Shown in pieces: positions 9,236 to 17,979 of a DNA stretch of 64,000 nucleotides. Origin of the DNA: MGIIb-O1 sp002457595 (GTDB taxonomy: Archaea > Thermoplasmatota > Poseidoniia > Poseidoniales > Thalassarchaeaceae). Where the stretch lies: contig JBJLBO010000001.1 in the NCBI GenBank assembly GCA_045568115.1, forward strand, positions 558,001 through 622,000, read 5' to 3'. The translations under genes were made by a program, and so were the position numbers. How positions within the stretch are numbered: the stretch's first letter is position 1; every line of letters starts with the position of its first letter. The notes under the pieces were generated by a model. The model saw nothing but the letters and a program-made list of their open reading frames with translations, ran no database searches and had not been told where the DNA came from.

Positions 9236-9877
9236 ATGGATACAAAAAGTTTGATGAACGAAATGGGCGGAGCATTCGCCGTAACTTGGTTGGTCTTCGG
9301 AGCGACCCTTTGGACAGATGGTGCAGGATCAGCCATGGAAATGACTGGACTAGGACTTGCCACTGTTGGTGGAATGTTTGCTATGGGAATAGCCTGGATG
9401 GCTTTCAATGGAGCGCACATCCTGCCACCTGTGACCTGGATGAACATAATGACGAGTGACATGAGTGACCAAGACATGTGGATGAACAATGGATTGAAGT
9501 TAGTCATGCAAGTAGTTGGAGCTGCTTTGGCTATTGTTTTGATGGCTGAAGTTCTTGAGTGGGATATGGTAACATATGCTCAAGCATACCCTGCTGGACA
9601 AGGTGACTATGAATTTGATGCTATGGCAGTTGCTGGTCTAATTGCTGCTGGTGCGGTACTAGGTCATATCAACAGTAAGGTGGACAATGATTGGGCAATG
9701 CCTGTTGCTGTAATGGCAATGGCTGGACTAATCAACTTCGAGTCCGCTGCAGACATGGCTTCAATGATCATGAATGACACTGGTGATGCAGTGGCTGTTG
9801 CTCTACCATGGTTATTAGATGGTGCATTCGTTGGTGCTGGTGCCTTTGTTGGTGGCTGGATCGACGATAACCTCTGA
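9236..9877 (+). CDS. Degenerate aquaporin/MIP-like membrane protein
   Basis: A 213-residue integral membrane protein with about six hydrophobic segments. The first half lines up by eye with aquaporins: an early Gly-Gly-x-Phe helix, a small-residue-rich second helix, then FNGAHILPPVTW in place of the usual SGAHxNPAVT, followed by a QVVGAALA helix. The second half has NFESAADMA where NPARSLGPA would stand, and ends DGAFVGAGAFVGGW like the last MIP helix. Both NPA motifs and the selectivity-filter arginine are therefore altered (ILPP and FESA). It might pass another solute or have lost channel activity. Small-residue codons are uniform, the ribosome binding site is very strong and two hairpins follow, all suggesting high expression. 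MIP homology is my reading, not a search result. Confidence 0.6.
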   Translation: MDTKSLMNEMGGAFAVTWLVFGATLWTDGAGSAMEMTGLGLATVGGMFAMGIAWMAFNGAHILPPVTWMNIMTSDMSDQDMWMNNGLKLVMQVVGAALAIVLMAEVLEWDMVTYAQAYPAGQGDYEFDAMAVAGLIAAGAVLGHINSKVDNDWAMPVAVMAMAGLINFESAADMASMIMNDTGDAVAVALPWLLDGAFVGAGAFVGGWIDDNL

Positions 9878-9920
9878 TCACAATAATTCAGAATAATTTG
9901 TTTTAATCTGAATAACGTAA

Positions 9921-9955
9921 GGCAGACTGGGGGATTTCGATCTCCCAGTCTCGCC
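9921..9955. terminator. Stem-loop after the aquaporin-like gene
   Basis: Inverted repeat GACTGGGGGA/TCTCCCAGTC with a six-base loop and one mismatch, extended outward by GGC/GCC with a single-base bulge. It starts 44 bases after the stop codon and is the first of two hairpins lying between two convergent genes. Confidence 0.55.
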
Positions 9956-9970
9956 GATTCTCAAAACCCC

Positions 9971-10008
9971 CCCACAGGGCACTCTCGCTCTGTGGGCTTC
10001 TTTCGTTT
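9971..10008 (+). terminator. Hairpin with pyrimidine tract between convergent genes
   Basis: CCCACAGGGC (9971-9980) pairs with GCTCTGTGGG (9987-9996), giving ten pairs with one G-U around a six-base loop, followed by CTTCTTTCGTTT. This is the second hairpin after the aquaporin-like gene. It could also insulate the convergent pth2 gene. Confidence 0.55.
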
Positions 10009-10028
10009 CAGGCACTCTGGCCAAGAAC

Positions 10029-10373
10029 TCAACCGACTAACTGCAGGTCGCCGGTTATCTTGTCTACCTCTGAACGTGGACCTGGACCTATTCCGACAAC
10101 GGTTACTGTCCCGGGAGGAATTTCGGTATGTCCTGCGTCTTTAACCAAATAACAAACTAAGCCAGCAGACTTAGCGCGGCCCAGTATCTGCTTCAATGCG
10201 TTCTCATCTGCCGCCTTGCAAACAATCTTCCTCGCACCTTCTCGTCGATAACGATCAAGCCCTCTTGGAGAATCCTTTCGAGCCCTTAGTGTGCATTCCA
10301 TAACAGCATGACCACATTGTGCTGCAAGTTTGCCTTTTGATAATTTGAGGTCGGCTCGAGTTACTAGAACCAT
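10029..10373 (-). CDS. pth2: Archaeal peptidyl-tRNA hydrolase Pth2
   Basis: Releases tRNA from peptidyl-tRNA dropped by ribosomes. The Pth2 fold is recognised by MVLVTRADLKLSKGKLAAQ, then CGHAVMECT, the VCKAADENAL segment, LVCYLVKDAGHTEIPPGT and the closing GIGPGP motif. About 114 residues, the usual archaeal length. I start at MVLVTRADL; the frame opens ten codons earlier (a GTG at 10403) inside the end of the ECF gene, so the two genes are adjacent or slightly overlapping and probably cotranscribed. Confidence 0.93.
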   Translation of the reverse strand: MVLVTRADLKLSKGKLAAQCGHAVMECTLRARKDSPRGLDRYRREGARKIVCKAADENALKQILGRAKSAGLVCYLVKDAGHTEIPPGTVTVVGIGPGPRSEVDKITGDLQLVG

Positions 10374-10383
10374 TGTCAATTCT

Positions 10384-11037
10384 TCAGTTTGTGACAACTT
10401 CACTCACCGCCTTGTGATTAGGAGATGTTTGGTGACGTAGCATCATTTCTCCCAAAGGCTCGGCCATCCATGCAACAAAGAGGATGTTGCCTGCTGCGTG
10501 ATACATATCGAAGGTTAATCCTGAGAGAACATAAGGAATTAGCATAGAGGGGTCAGTCTTCATCAGAATGCTGAGAGATACTATCCAATTGAAAACGAAG
10601 CCGGATACTGCTGCAAACACAGCTAAGCGGTTCAAATTCAATTTGCCATCAATCAACAGTCGGTCAGAGAGTAAGGCCCCTGCAACGCCTATACTCCCCC
10701 AACCGACTACCTGAAATAGAGTCCATGGCCCGTGACCTATAACTAGGAAATTAGTGGCAAGGGCCACAATTCCTGCTAATGCAAACGCTCGCGGGCCTCC
10801 ATAGTAAATTCCTGTAAGAAGGACTACGACTGTGACTGGTTGGATATTTGGCAATGGATCCAAAAGAATTCTTCCAGCAATAGCAAAAATTGCTAGAATT
10901 GAGAGCATAATCCATGGGTCACTACCATCCAATTTGCGCTCTGCTCGATAAAGAGCAGTAGCGATTAAAACCAGTATTACCGTGTTCAACAAAATAGTCT
11001 GATTAGGGGTCAAAGCGATGTTATGCAAGTCTGACAT
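10384..11037 (-). CDS. ECF transporter S component (cobalamin-type, CbrT-like)
   Basis: A 217-residue membrane protein with about six hydrophobic segments. The stretches LLDPLPNIQPVTVVVLLTG, GPRAFALAG and GHGPWTLFQVVGWGSIG match the family of energy-coupling-factor substrate-binding components thought to take up vitamin B12 or its precursors. No ECF ATPases or T component lie in the window, so it would have to use shared modules coded elsewhere. The presence of a cobalamin adenosyltransferase gene at 50878 fits a B12-using cell. Substrate is inferred from family resemblance; the S-component call is firmer. Confidence 0.7.
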   Translation of the reverse strand: MSDLHNIALTPNQTILLNTVILVLIATALYRAERKLDGSDPWIMLSILAIFAIAGRILLDPLPNIQPVTVVVLLTGIYYGGPRAFALAGIVALATNFLVIGHGPWTLFQVVGWGSIGVAGALLSDRLLIDGKLNLNRLAVFAAVSGFVFNWIVSLSILMKTDPSMLIPYVLSGLTFDMYHAAGNILFVAWMAEPLGEMMLRHQTSPNHKAVSEVVTN

Positions 11038-11097
11038 ATCGTAACCCCGTACCCTCTGGCTGTAAAGTGACTATTCATCGTTGCGAAAGAAGACTCC

Positions 11098-11649
11098 TCA
11101 ATATATGGCAATACTCCATACTAAAACATCGCCCTCGGACATTACTAAATCGCCTATTCCAACCATCGATATTTCTCCATTATGGTCGAGATTCCAATAG
11201 GCAGCATCGAATTCTCCAGTGAATAAATTCGCATTTAGGCCGCCAATAGTATGCACATATGGACCCCATTCACCAACTTCGTACCCAACTGCTAATCGGC
11301 CACCTGTTGTTCTTGTGGCATCCATCATGAAATCCATTCCTTCAGTATACCCACCAAAACCACCTACGCAAGCACCAGTGCCATTGTAATCTTCATTGAC
11401 TGAGATAACTAATCCATCATCATTTATCATAGTCATACCTTGATTATATTCAGAATGTGTATAATCAGAAGGAAAAACAACACAGATTACTTGATTATCA
11501 TTCCATTCCGAAGGGAGTCCTTGATGTGATGATTCACTGTCATTGACGTATTTCGACGCTTCTTTCGAGAGAGCATCTTGAATTGAAGGAGCGAGCAATA
11601 CCAATGCAACGAATATCAAAATCGAAGCGGGTTTGAGTTTGTCGGACAC
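11098..11649 (-). CDS. Secreted small protein of unknown function
   Basis: A 183-residue protein that I do not recognise. It opens with a short charged start and a hydrophobic segment (ASILIFVALVLLAPS, residues 8-22) that would be a signal peptide or anchor. The remainder is acidic, rich in Gly, Asp and Asn, with two cysteines (in QVICVVF and GACVGGFG), consistent with an extracellular beta-rich domain. It stands alone between the ECF gene and gatE on the same strand. Confidence 0.6.
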   Translation of the reverse strand: MSDKLKPASILIFVALVLLAPSIQDALSKEASKYVNDSESSHQGLPSEWNDNQVICVVFPSDYTHSEYNQGMTMINDDGLVISVNEDYNGTGACVGGFGGYTEGMDFMMDATRTTGGRLAVGYEVGEWGPYVHTIGGLNANLFTGEFDAAYWNLDHNGEISMVGIGDLVMSEGDVLVWSIAIY

Positions 11650-11695
11650 AGAAATAGATGGCTGATAGAGTAGTCTATCAATGTAACAGGTGAAT

Positions 11696-13867
11696 TCACT
11701 CTTCTAGAAGTTCGCCTATCTTTTGCTTGAGAATTTGGCTGACTTGTTTTCCATCGGCTGAACCGCCTAGTTTACCCATAACCATACCCATTAGAGGGCC
11801 AACAGCAGCCATGCCTCTTTCTTGGACGAATTCTGCACGTTCGGATAGAATGGCATCGACTGCATCCTCTACTGCACTACTATCAGCTGGTGTTAGACCC
11901 TCAGATTCGGCTTTCTCGGCGAACCATTTCATACAGTCATCAAAGGAAGTGGAAGCGAGTGAGGGGCCTTCGAGAAGCAAGGCTCTAGCCATTGGCACTA
12001 GGCCCTCTCTAGTGATGAGTGATTCTTCGCGCGCGTATAGTGAAAGTGTCAGAATCGGCCAAGTCACCTCGGAAATTGCAAGATTAGTTCCTTCCACAAT
12101 TTCAGATCTAGTATTGTCCAAAAGAAGAGATGCCATTGCTTTAGCCGGTACGCTAGGTGTACCAAACTCGTCGCCTTCAACTGCTGATACTAGAACATCA
12201 TCGAGTTCTGCACCAAGAAGGGCTTCGGCTTGGTTATCAGATATGTCGTAGTTACTCAATCTCTCAATTCTCTGAGTCCTATTGAGTGGAAGGTTGTTTG
12301 AGATATTGCTCCATCTATCTTCTTGAAGATGGAATACTGGTATGTCAGTCTCTGGATACATCCTAGCACCTCCTGGAAGTGGTCGCATAGCGGTAGTAGT
12401 TCCATCCTCTGGAGCGCCCTTTCGAATTACGACATTTCGAACTTCCTTCGAAATTCTATGATACGCATTTCTAGCACGGAATATCACTGATTCAAGTGCT
12501 AAATTAGCCTGCCATTCAGGGGCTACACAGAGAACGAATGCATCGGTCTCAGATAGGTTGAGTGTATTTCGTACAGATTCTACTTGCTGTATTTCGATAC
12601 CATAGGCGGGTAATTCGTCTGAATGGAAAATGCCAGCCACTCCTGCCAGTTTTGCTGCACTAGCGAGTTCACGTCCAAGTCGTGGCAATTGTGAGTCCTC
12701 ATTATCCATTTGTTTGCTACCTATTTTGCCTGCAAATCCCGGAATTATTACCGCTTTTACAGCTGAACCTTTGCTGAGTGAGCTCTCAATCATAGTTGAT
12801 GAACAATCAGCAAAAATTTCTGTGGTGTCGTGAATAACCATTGGAATACGAGCAGATGCTGCCTTAGCAACTCTATTTTCTATCGGAAGTTGATCATCAC
12901 GGCGGTCTGTCGGAAGTTCAGGGAGACCTGCTTCTTCTCTAAGTTCGTTGGCCAAACGATACATGTGCAATTGACGGGCCATCTCTAGTCGGATAATTTT
13001 TGGAATCCAATCAAGGTCTTGGCAACCCTTGATTTCAACACGATCTCCACATGCTATGCTGACATTCAAATCTTGACGAATACTTCCAAGACCTCTGCGA
13101 ACCATCCTAGTATCACGCAACATGGTTCCTAGAGCGAGAGCTGTTTGCTTAGCGTGCTCGGGTGTCTGCACATCGGGTGCGGTGGCGATTTCTACTAATG
13201 GAACTCCGAGTCTATCTAGTGTGTAGATGACAACTTCTCCATTATCTGAAGACTGTGTGTCGAGTTTACGAGCAGAATCCTCCTCCAAGCATATGACATC
13301 CACTCCTACATCACCAGATTCTGTTTGGATTGAGCCATCTGTTGCGATTAATGTGGTTCGCTGGAATCCACTAGTATTGGAACCATCAACTACGGTTTTG
13401 CGCATTGCCTGTAGGAAAGGAACTGGTTTCGCATCCATCATAGCTGATATTGTCAGAGCGGCATCGACGGCTTTCTGATCATGACGAAGAGGAGGAGCTT
13501 CATCGAGTTCGATTAAACCTGAGTTAGGCGATTGAACGTAGACGAATGAGCGATTTCTTTGGGCTTCAAAGCGTGCTGCAACATCAATCCTCCCTCCTTC
13601 TCCTTGGGCCGCTCTAAGACGGCGACTTTGCCGATTCCAAGAATCAGGAATCTCATCAATTCCCATTTCAAAAAGACGGCTGGGCATCCGTGAATGTAAC
13701 TTACCTGTGGCAAGTTGTTGATGAATTTCAAGGCCACACATGAAGCCCAAACTAATGGGGTCAAGAGATGAAGGAGTGGCCTCGTCTCCGATAGGTTGTG
13801 TGGCGCCCACGTACATGAGCGGATGGTCATCGCTCATAGGCTCAACGGGCGAATGAGTACTCTCCAT
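11696..13867 (-). CDS. gatE: Glutamyl-tRNA(Gln) amidotransferase subunit E
   Basis: Archaea-specific subunit that, with GatD, turns Glu-tRNA(Gln) into Gln-tRNA(Gln). The GatB-like kinase core is clear: LGFMCGLEIHQQLATGKLHS, SPNSGLIELDEAPP, and VIYTLDRLGVPLVEIAT followed by GTMLRDTRMVRRGLGSIRQD. The middle holds the AspRS-like insertion that separates GatE from GatB, and the C-terminus is the helical/YqeY tail rich in charged residues (ending ILKQKIGELLEE). At 723 residues it is slightly long for the family. The start overlaps the end of mcm by 26 bases, so translation is probably coupled. GatD is not in this window. The gene supports an archaeal origin for the sequence. Confidence 0.95.
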   Translation of the reverse strand: MESTHSPVEPMSDDHPLMYVGATQPIGDEATPSSLDPISLGFMCGLEIHQQLATGKLHSRMPSRLFEMGIDEIPDSWNRQSRRLRAAQGEGGRIDVAARFEAQRNRSFVYVQSPNSGLIELDEAPPLRHDQKAVDAALTISAMMDAKPVPFLQAMRKTVVDGSNTSGFQRTTLIATDGSIQTESGDVGVDVICLEEDSARKLDTQSSDNGEVVIYTLDRLGVPLVEIATAPDVQTPEHAKQTALALGTMLRDTRMVRRGLGSIRQDLNVSIACGDRVEIKGCQDLDWIPKIIRLEMARQLHMYRLANELREEAGLPELPTDRRDDQLPIENRVAKAASARIPMVIHDTTEIFADCSSTMIESSLSKGSAVKAVIIPGFAGKIGSKQMDNEDSQLPRLGRELASAAKLAGVAGIFHSDELPAYGIEIQQVESVRNTLNLSETDAFVLCVAPEWQANLALESVIFRARNAYHRISKEVRNVVIRKGAPEDGTTTAMRPLPGGARMYPETDIPVFHLQEDRWSNISNNLPLNRTQRIERLSNYDISDNQAEALLGAELDDVLVSAVEGDEFGTPSVPAKAMASLLLDNTRSEIVEGTNLAISEVTWPILTLSLYAREESLITREGLVPMARALLLEGPSLASTSFDDCMKWFAEKAESEGLTPADSSAVEDAVDAILSERAEFVQERGMAAVGPLMGMVMGKLGGSADGKQVSQILKQKIGELLEE

Positions 13868-15998
13868 TGACGGGACTAAACAATTCGCCAGCCTGAAGCA
13901 TCTTGGAAATCACCTCTTCAACTTGGAACTCACTGATACCTTTTGGTTCACAACGATTCAGAACATCAGTCAGAGTTGCTATTCCTCTTTGATGACATAT
14001 GTCACGTATTGCGGTGCGAACTATTTGGTTAGAATTTCTTTGTTTAACTGAGACTCCGGAGATTAATTCTGATTCGTCTTCGATTCCTGATTCTTCGCGC
14101 CAATGACGGAATACTGCAAGTGACATTTTGGCATCATCAGCGGTTGCAGTTTGGCGGAGATTCATGCGAGCATTGGCTTCAGTCAGTCGAATAAGTGCTT
14201 CAAGAGCACGAGGAGTGATTGGAATTACCTCTGCTTCTCCATACTGATCTTCCCTTCCAAAAGATTGGCGCTCATTAGTATAATATTCAAGAATCATTGC
14301 TTTGGCGTCATCATTCAAATCAGGGTGGATATTTCGCTTTGCATATGCAATATATTTTCTTAGAAATTCGATTGAGAGATGATCAGAGCCATCTATACCT
14401 TGCATGAAAATTTTACCTTCGTTTTCTTCGCGGAGGTCATATTCCATCGCCTCATCTATTTTCATTTCACTAACTCCATCAGTTCGAACTGCGAGAATGT
14501 GTCTCGCAATTCTTTCATCATCTTCGACTCTGACCTCATCTCTAAGCATCCAAATTATATCGAATCGGGATGCCAAAGGTGGTGGAAGACCGGTCTCATT
14601 GAATGACCTCATTACACTCTCATTCGGTCCACGTTTGGTAAATCGGCCTTCTTTAGGATTAGCCGCGGCAAGAATGGAACAACGAGTATTCAAGGTTGCT
14701 TTGACGCCTCCCTTTGACACATCAAGACGTTGTTGTTCCATAGCAGGATGCATGGTTCGACGATCCTCTTCGCTGATTTTGTCAAACTCATCAATAGCAG
14801 CCATACCACGATCGGATAGAGGTAATACTCCTGCTTCTAGAGCGAAGCGCCCTCCTCCACCAAAATCGTCTCGCACAGCAGCAGCAGTAAGTCCAGCTCC
14901 TGACACTCCTCCTCCGGTAGCAAACATTCCTCGAGGTGAAAGTTTAGACATGTAAGTCAATAATTGAGATTTCGCAACGCCCGGATCTCCCATTAATAGA
15001 ATGTGAATATCTCCTCGTGACCTTGTTGCATCTCGATTAATACGTGACACACCACCGAATAACTGCAGAGCCAAAGAACGTTTTACGAAGTGCATTACGC
15101 CTGTTGCATATACTGAAGGAGCGATTGAGCGTTGCATTATCTGAAGTAAATCTGGTCGATTCGAAATTTCAATAATAGTTTCACGATCTTCGTCGGAGAT
15201 TTTTATTTCTGTAAAAGGCGTACTTTCATGCTCTGAACTTACAAGGTGATAGATGATATCAAACATCGGTGTCTTGCGATTACGTTTGACTTCAGAATGA
15301 ACTACTGGAATTACATTCACAACCACTCTTTGACCTGGAAGATGCTTGTTCACCATGTCCCCTTCAACGAGTACATGAGCACGAGAAGGTTGAGCCCCAC
15401 TAGGCACATTTTCAGGAACCTCCTGAACCTCAACCCACTGATTATTTACCATTCTTGAGATGTTCATTACAAGGTTGAAACGGGTCCCTCCACTACGGCC
15501 CACTGCCTCTCCACAACCAGTTTCAGGGGGGCAGCGAAGAGGTTCCCTCAATTCCCTCTCATTCTCCTGTATCATTTCTACTGTGTGTCCACAATTCTCA
15601 CACTGGAATACCGCTCGATGAATGCGAGGTTTGATTTCACTGATTTTTGTGATAATAACTTCTGCACTCCTCAATCGTTCAATATCAGAACTACCCACAT
15701 CTCGTAATTCGCGACGGCTGTCTTTTGGTAATTCACCAACTCGAAGTAAACAATCAATATCCTCGCCACGCTCACGGCATATCTCATTCAGAGTATTGCG
15801 GCCATTATTGAGAATTTTTCTAGGATCGGAAAGAACATCTTCAGCGAACTCGGGATCGAAAGTTTGTAACTCATGAAAATCTACAATGAGTACAGGAGAA
15901 TCGGCCTGTTTAGAGAGTAGTAATGCTATCTCGGATTCCTTTGCCTCAGTAAGGAAAGTTCGCCACCGCGCAGATGAATCATGTGCTGCCATTGTCAT
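13842..15998 (-). CDS. mcm: MCM replicative DNA helicase
   Basis: Hexameric 3'-5' helicase of archaeal replication forks. Domains in order: an N-terminal region with a zinc site (CENCGH near residue 133 and CPPETGC near 156), an OB-type domain, and the AAA+ core. The core has Walker A GDPGVAKSQ (about 337-345), the helix-2 insert, Walker B IDEFDK (about 402-407), sensor 1 AAANP and the arginine finger in PPLASRFDIIW. The C-terminal winged helix ends the protein. At 718 residues there is no intein. The ATG pair at the start gives MTMAAHD. Its stop lies inside the start of gatE, an unusual pairing of replication and translation genes. Confidence 0.97.
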   Translation of the reverse strand: MTMAAHDSSARWRTFLTEAKESEIALLLSKQADSPVLIVDFHELQTFDPEFAEDVLSDPRKILNNGRNTLNEICRERGEDIDCLLRVGELPKDSRRELRDVGSSDIERLRSAEVIITKISEIKPRIHRAVFQCENCGHTVEMIQENERELREPLRCPPETGCGEAVGRSGGTRFNLVMNISRMVNNQWVEVQEVPENVPSGAQPSRAHVLVEGDMVNKHLPGQRVVVNVIPVVHSEVKRNRKTPMFDIIYHLVSSEHESTPFTEIKISDEDRETIIEISNRPDLLQIMQRSIAPSVYATGVMHFVKRSLALQLFGGVSRINRDATRSRGDIHILLMGDPGVAKSQLLTYMSKLSPRGMFATGGGVSGAGLTAAAVRDDFGGGGRFALEAGVLPLSDRGMAAIDEFDKISEEDRRTMHPAMEQQRLDVSKGGVKATLNTRCSILAAANPKEGRFTKRGPNESVMRSFNETGLPPPLASRFDIIWMLRDEVRVEDDERIARHILAVRTDGVSEMKIDEAMEYDLREENEGKIFMQGIDGSDHLSIEFLRKYIAYAKRNIHPDLNDDAKAMILEYYTNERQSFGREDQYGEAEVIPITPRALEALIRLTEANARMNLRQTATADDAKMSLAVFRHWREESGIEDESELISGVSVKQRNSNQIVRTAIRDICHQRGIATLTDVLNRCEPKGISEFQVEEVISKMLQAGELFSPVNGEYSFAR

Positions 15999-16195
15999 CG
16001 ATTATCGCCGCCGGGCATCGGAAGTGTTCCGACGCAGTCTATGAACAGTTTGGATACTAAATTCCACCCCTACATTTCCATTGGAGGTTTTTCCCGTAGG
16101 ACGGCGTTAAAATGCAAGTCTGCGCGCTTCCACTGCAAGTTGTTTCAATTAAACGCCAAATGCAGAGGAAGAAGACCTTGAGTGGGATTGAAAGG

Positions 16196-16645
16196 ATGAC
16201 CCCCCAATCGGATGGCATGGAACATGTTAGAGACGGTGATGATGTGATTTTAAGGCTCGATCCCGGAGATGAGATCCATGCCTCAATCAAAAGCCTCTCC
16301 GAGCATGGAATAACCTGTGCCTCAATTACTAGTGGAATTGGTCGTGTTCGGGATATCAAAATAGGTTACTTAGATTCAAATGGAATTTACCAGACTGTTA
16401 CGCATAGTGATTCCATGGAATTGCTTTCAACACAAGGAAATTTAGCACCAGGGCCAGATGGCCCATTCACCCACATTCACATGTTGCTATCCGATAATGG
16501 GCATATTGTTCATGGTGGACATTTGTTCGAAGCAACCGTCCATGTTGTTGCAGAAATTCATCTTAGAGTATTGAATCCTGAAATAATGAAACGAAAGCCC
16601 ACACAGAGCGAATTTGTTGCATTGAACCTTTGTCAACAGGGGTGA
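16196..16645 (+). CDS. PPC/DUF296-domain protein
   Basis: A small protein of the PPC (plant and prokaryote conserved, DUF296) fold, known as a trimeric domain sometimes joined to AT-hook DNA-binding segments. Recognisable parts are LDPGDEIHASIKSL, ASITSGIGRVRDIKIGY, and the histidine-rich GPFTHIHMLLSDN and GHIVHGGHLFEATVH. The histidines could bind a metal. No AT-hook is seen. I start at MTPQSDGMEH (ATG 16196) with about 150 residues; the frame stays open upstream to 16112, with another ATG at 16160. It is divergent from mcm and followed four bases later by a small hydrolase. Cellular role unknown. Confidence 0.75.
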   Translation: MTPQSDGMEHVRDGDDVILRLDPGDEIHASIKSLSEHGITCASITSGIGRVRDIKIGYLDSNGIYQTVTHSDSMELLSTQGNLAPGPDGPFTHIHMLLSDNGHIVHGGHLFEATVHVVAEIHLRVLNPEIMKRKPTQSEFVALNLCQQG

Positions 16646-16649
16646 ATCA

Positions 16650-17261
16650 GTGAAAGTTCTCTGGGCTCATGGATTGGAAGGTCGACCAGACGGAACAAAA
16701 CCAACTTACCTAGCGAATGAATTAGGATGGGATGTAGTCTCACCTGAAATGAATTCTCAAGGTTGGGCTATAGCAGAGCATGTCTCAATTGTTATCCAAG
16801 CAATTGAAGAAAATCCTGACTTAGAGGTCATCATGGGATCTTCTTATGGAGGATTGGCGGTGGCTAATGCTGCTGCAAGAATGACCAATTCTAGTCTCAG
16901 ACTTGTGTTATTGGCTCCTGCCTTTGGTCTTGCTGAAAACTTTCGTAATACCGTTGGAGTTGAAGGCATAATCGAATGGGAAGAAACTGACTCGTATGCC
17001 TATTTTCATCATGGATTTGGTCATGAAGTAAATTTCTCTTGGGATTTTATGACCTCTGCAGATGAAATGTCATGGCCCAAGATTAAACATCCTACAACTA
17101 TCATACATGGAGTTAATGATGATATAGTACCCATCGATTATTCGCGCCAAATTGCAGCAAATAATGATATGATTGAACTTATTGAAGTTGAGGATGGTCA
17201 TCGATTATCCGAATCTCTGCACCACATACCACTAGCAGTAGAGCGAGTGTTGAGTCATTGA
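16650..17261 (+). CDS. Small alpha/beta hydrolase (YqiA/UPF0227-like)
   Basis: About 203 residues with the short alpha/beta hydrolase layout of the YqiA esterase group: LWAHGLEGRPDGTK (oxyanion region), the nucleophile elbow GSSYGGLA, an Asp in IHGVNDDIVP and a final His in VEDGHRLSE. These would form the Ser-Asp-His triad. The GTG start at 16650 follows the stop of the PPC gene by four bases, so the two form an operon. The natural substrate is unknown. Confidence 0.8.
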   Translation: MKVLWAHGLEGRPDGTKPTYLANELGWDVVSPEMNSQGWAIAEHVSIVIQAIEENPDLEVIMGSSYGGLAVANAAARMTNSSLRLVLLAPAFGLAENFRNTVGVEGIIEWEETDSYAYFHHGFGHEVNFSWDFMTSADEMSWPKIKHPTTIIHGVNDDIVPIDYSRQIAANNDMIELIEVEDGHRLSESLHHIPLAVERVLSH

Positions 17262-17262
17262 A

Positions 17263-17979
17263 TTAGTGAGACCCAAGGAAGTACTCACCGATTTCGGGAT
17301 CGGTCAAGATATGTTGTGCATCGCTTGTATGTACAACTTTTCCACTCGCCAAGATATAACCTCTATCAGAACGAGCTAGAGAAAGGCGGGCATTTTGCTC
17401 AACTATGAGAACTGTAATGCCCTCAGCGCGTAAAGAATCTATTCGTTCAATTATTTGCTGTTGATACAATGGTGAAAGAGCTGCTGTCGGTTCGTCGAGC
17501 AAGAGGAATTTCGGGTCGGAAATTAACGCTCTTGAGATAGCGAGCATCTGCCGCTCACCGCCTGAGAGAGAAGCTGCGAGATCGTGAGTTCTATCTTCTA
17601 AATCAGGGAACATTGTCAAAGCACGCTCAATCCTCTCATTGAGAATTTTGGTAGAAAGTGAATTACCCCCCATCTGTAGATTTTCATGTACGGTTAGCGA
17701 AGGAAATACATTGTTAACCTGAGGAACATATGCAATACCGCGATTCACAAGTTGGTCGGTACGCCATCCAGAAACCTCCTCTCCATTGTGTTGAACTGAA
17801 CCAGAATAATGTGTTGCAATCCCGAAAATTGTCTTTATGAAAGTTGACTTACCACAACCATTAGGGCCGATTATAGTAACAAACTCTCCTTCATCTACAT
17901 AGAGATCAATGTCATAGAGAATCTGTACTGAACCATACCCTCCACTGAGGCCCTTGACATCTAGTACTCGATTGCTCAT
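17263..17979 (-). CDS. livF: Branched-chain amino-acid-type ABC transporter ATPase LivF
   Basis: One of the two ATPases that power the Liv-type importer encoded just upstream. Walker A GPNGCGKSTFIKT, the Q-loop in YVPQVNNVFPSLTV, signature LSGGERQMLAISRAL, Walker B FLLLDEPTAALS and the switch histidine region (here IVEQNA, as usual for LivF) are all present. At 238 residues it is the normal LivF size. Its start overlaps the end of livG by four bases, as in a tightly coupled operon. Confidence 0.93.
   Translation of the reverse strand: MSNRVLDVKGLSGGYGSVQILYDIDLYVDEGEFVTIIGPNGCGKSTFIKTIFGIATHYSGSVQHNGEEVSGWRTDQLVNRGIAYVPQVNNVFPSLTVHENLQMGGNSLSTKILNERIERALTMFPDLEDRTHDLAASLSGGERQMLAISRALISDPKFLLLDEPTAALSPLYQQQIIERIDSLRAEGITVLIVEQNARLSLARSDRGYILASGKVVHTSDAQHILTDPEIGEYFLGSH

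Noticed and set aside
14404..14955. Long open frame on the plus strand opposite mcm, and a similar one at 11727-12251 opposite gatE.
   Set aside because: Low-complexity Ser/Arg/Ala-rich translations lying wholly antisense to strongly conserved genes.
13842..15998. Intein in MCM, as seen in some archaea.
   Set aside because: The protein has normal length and uninterrupted Walker motifs.
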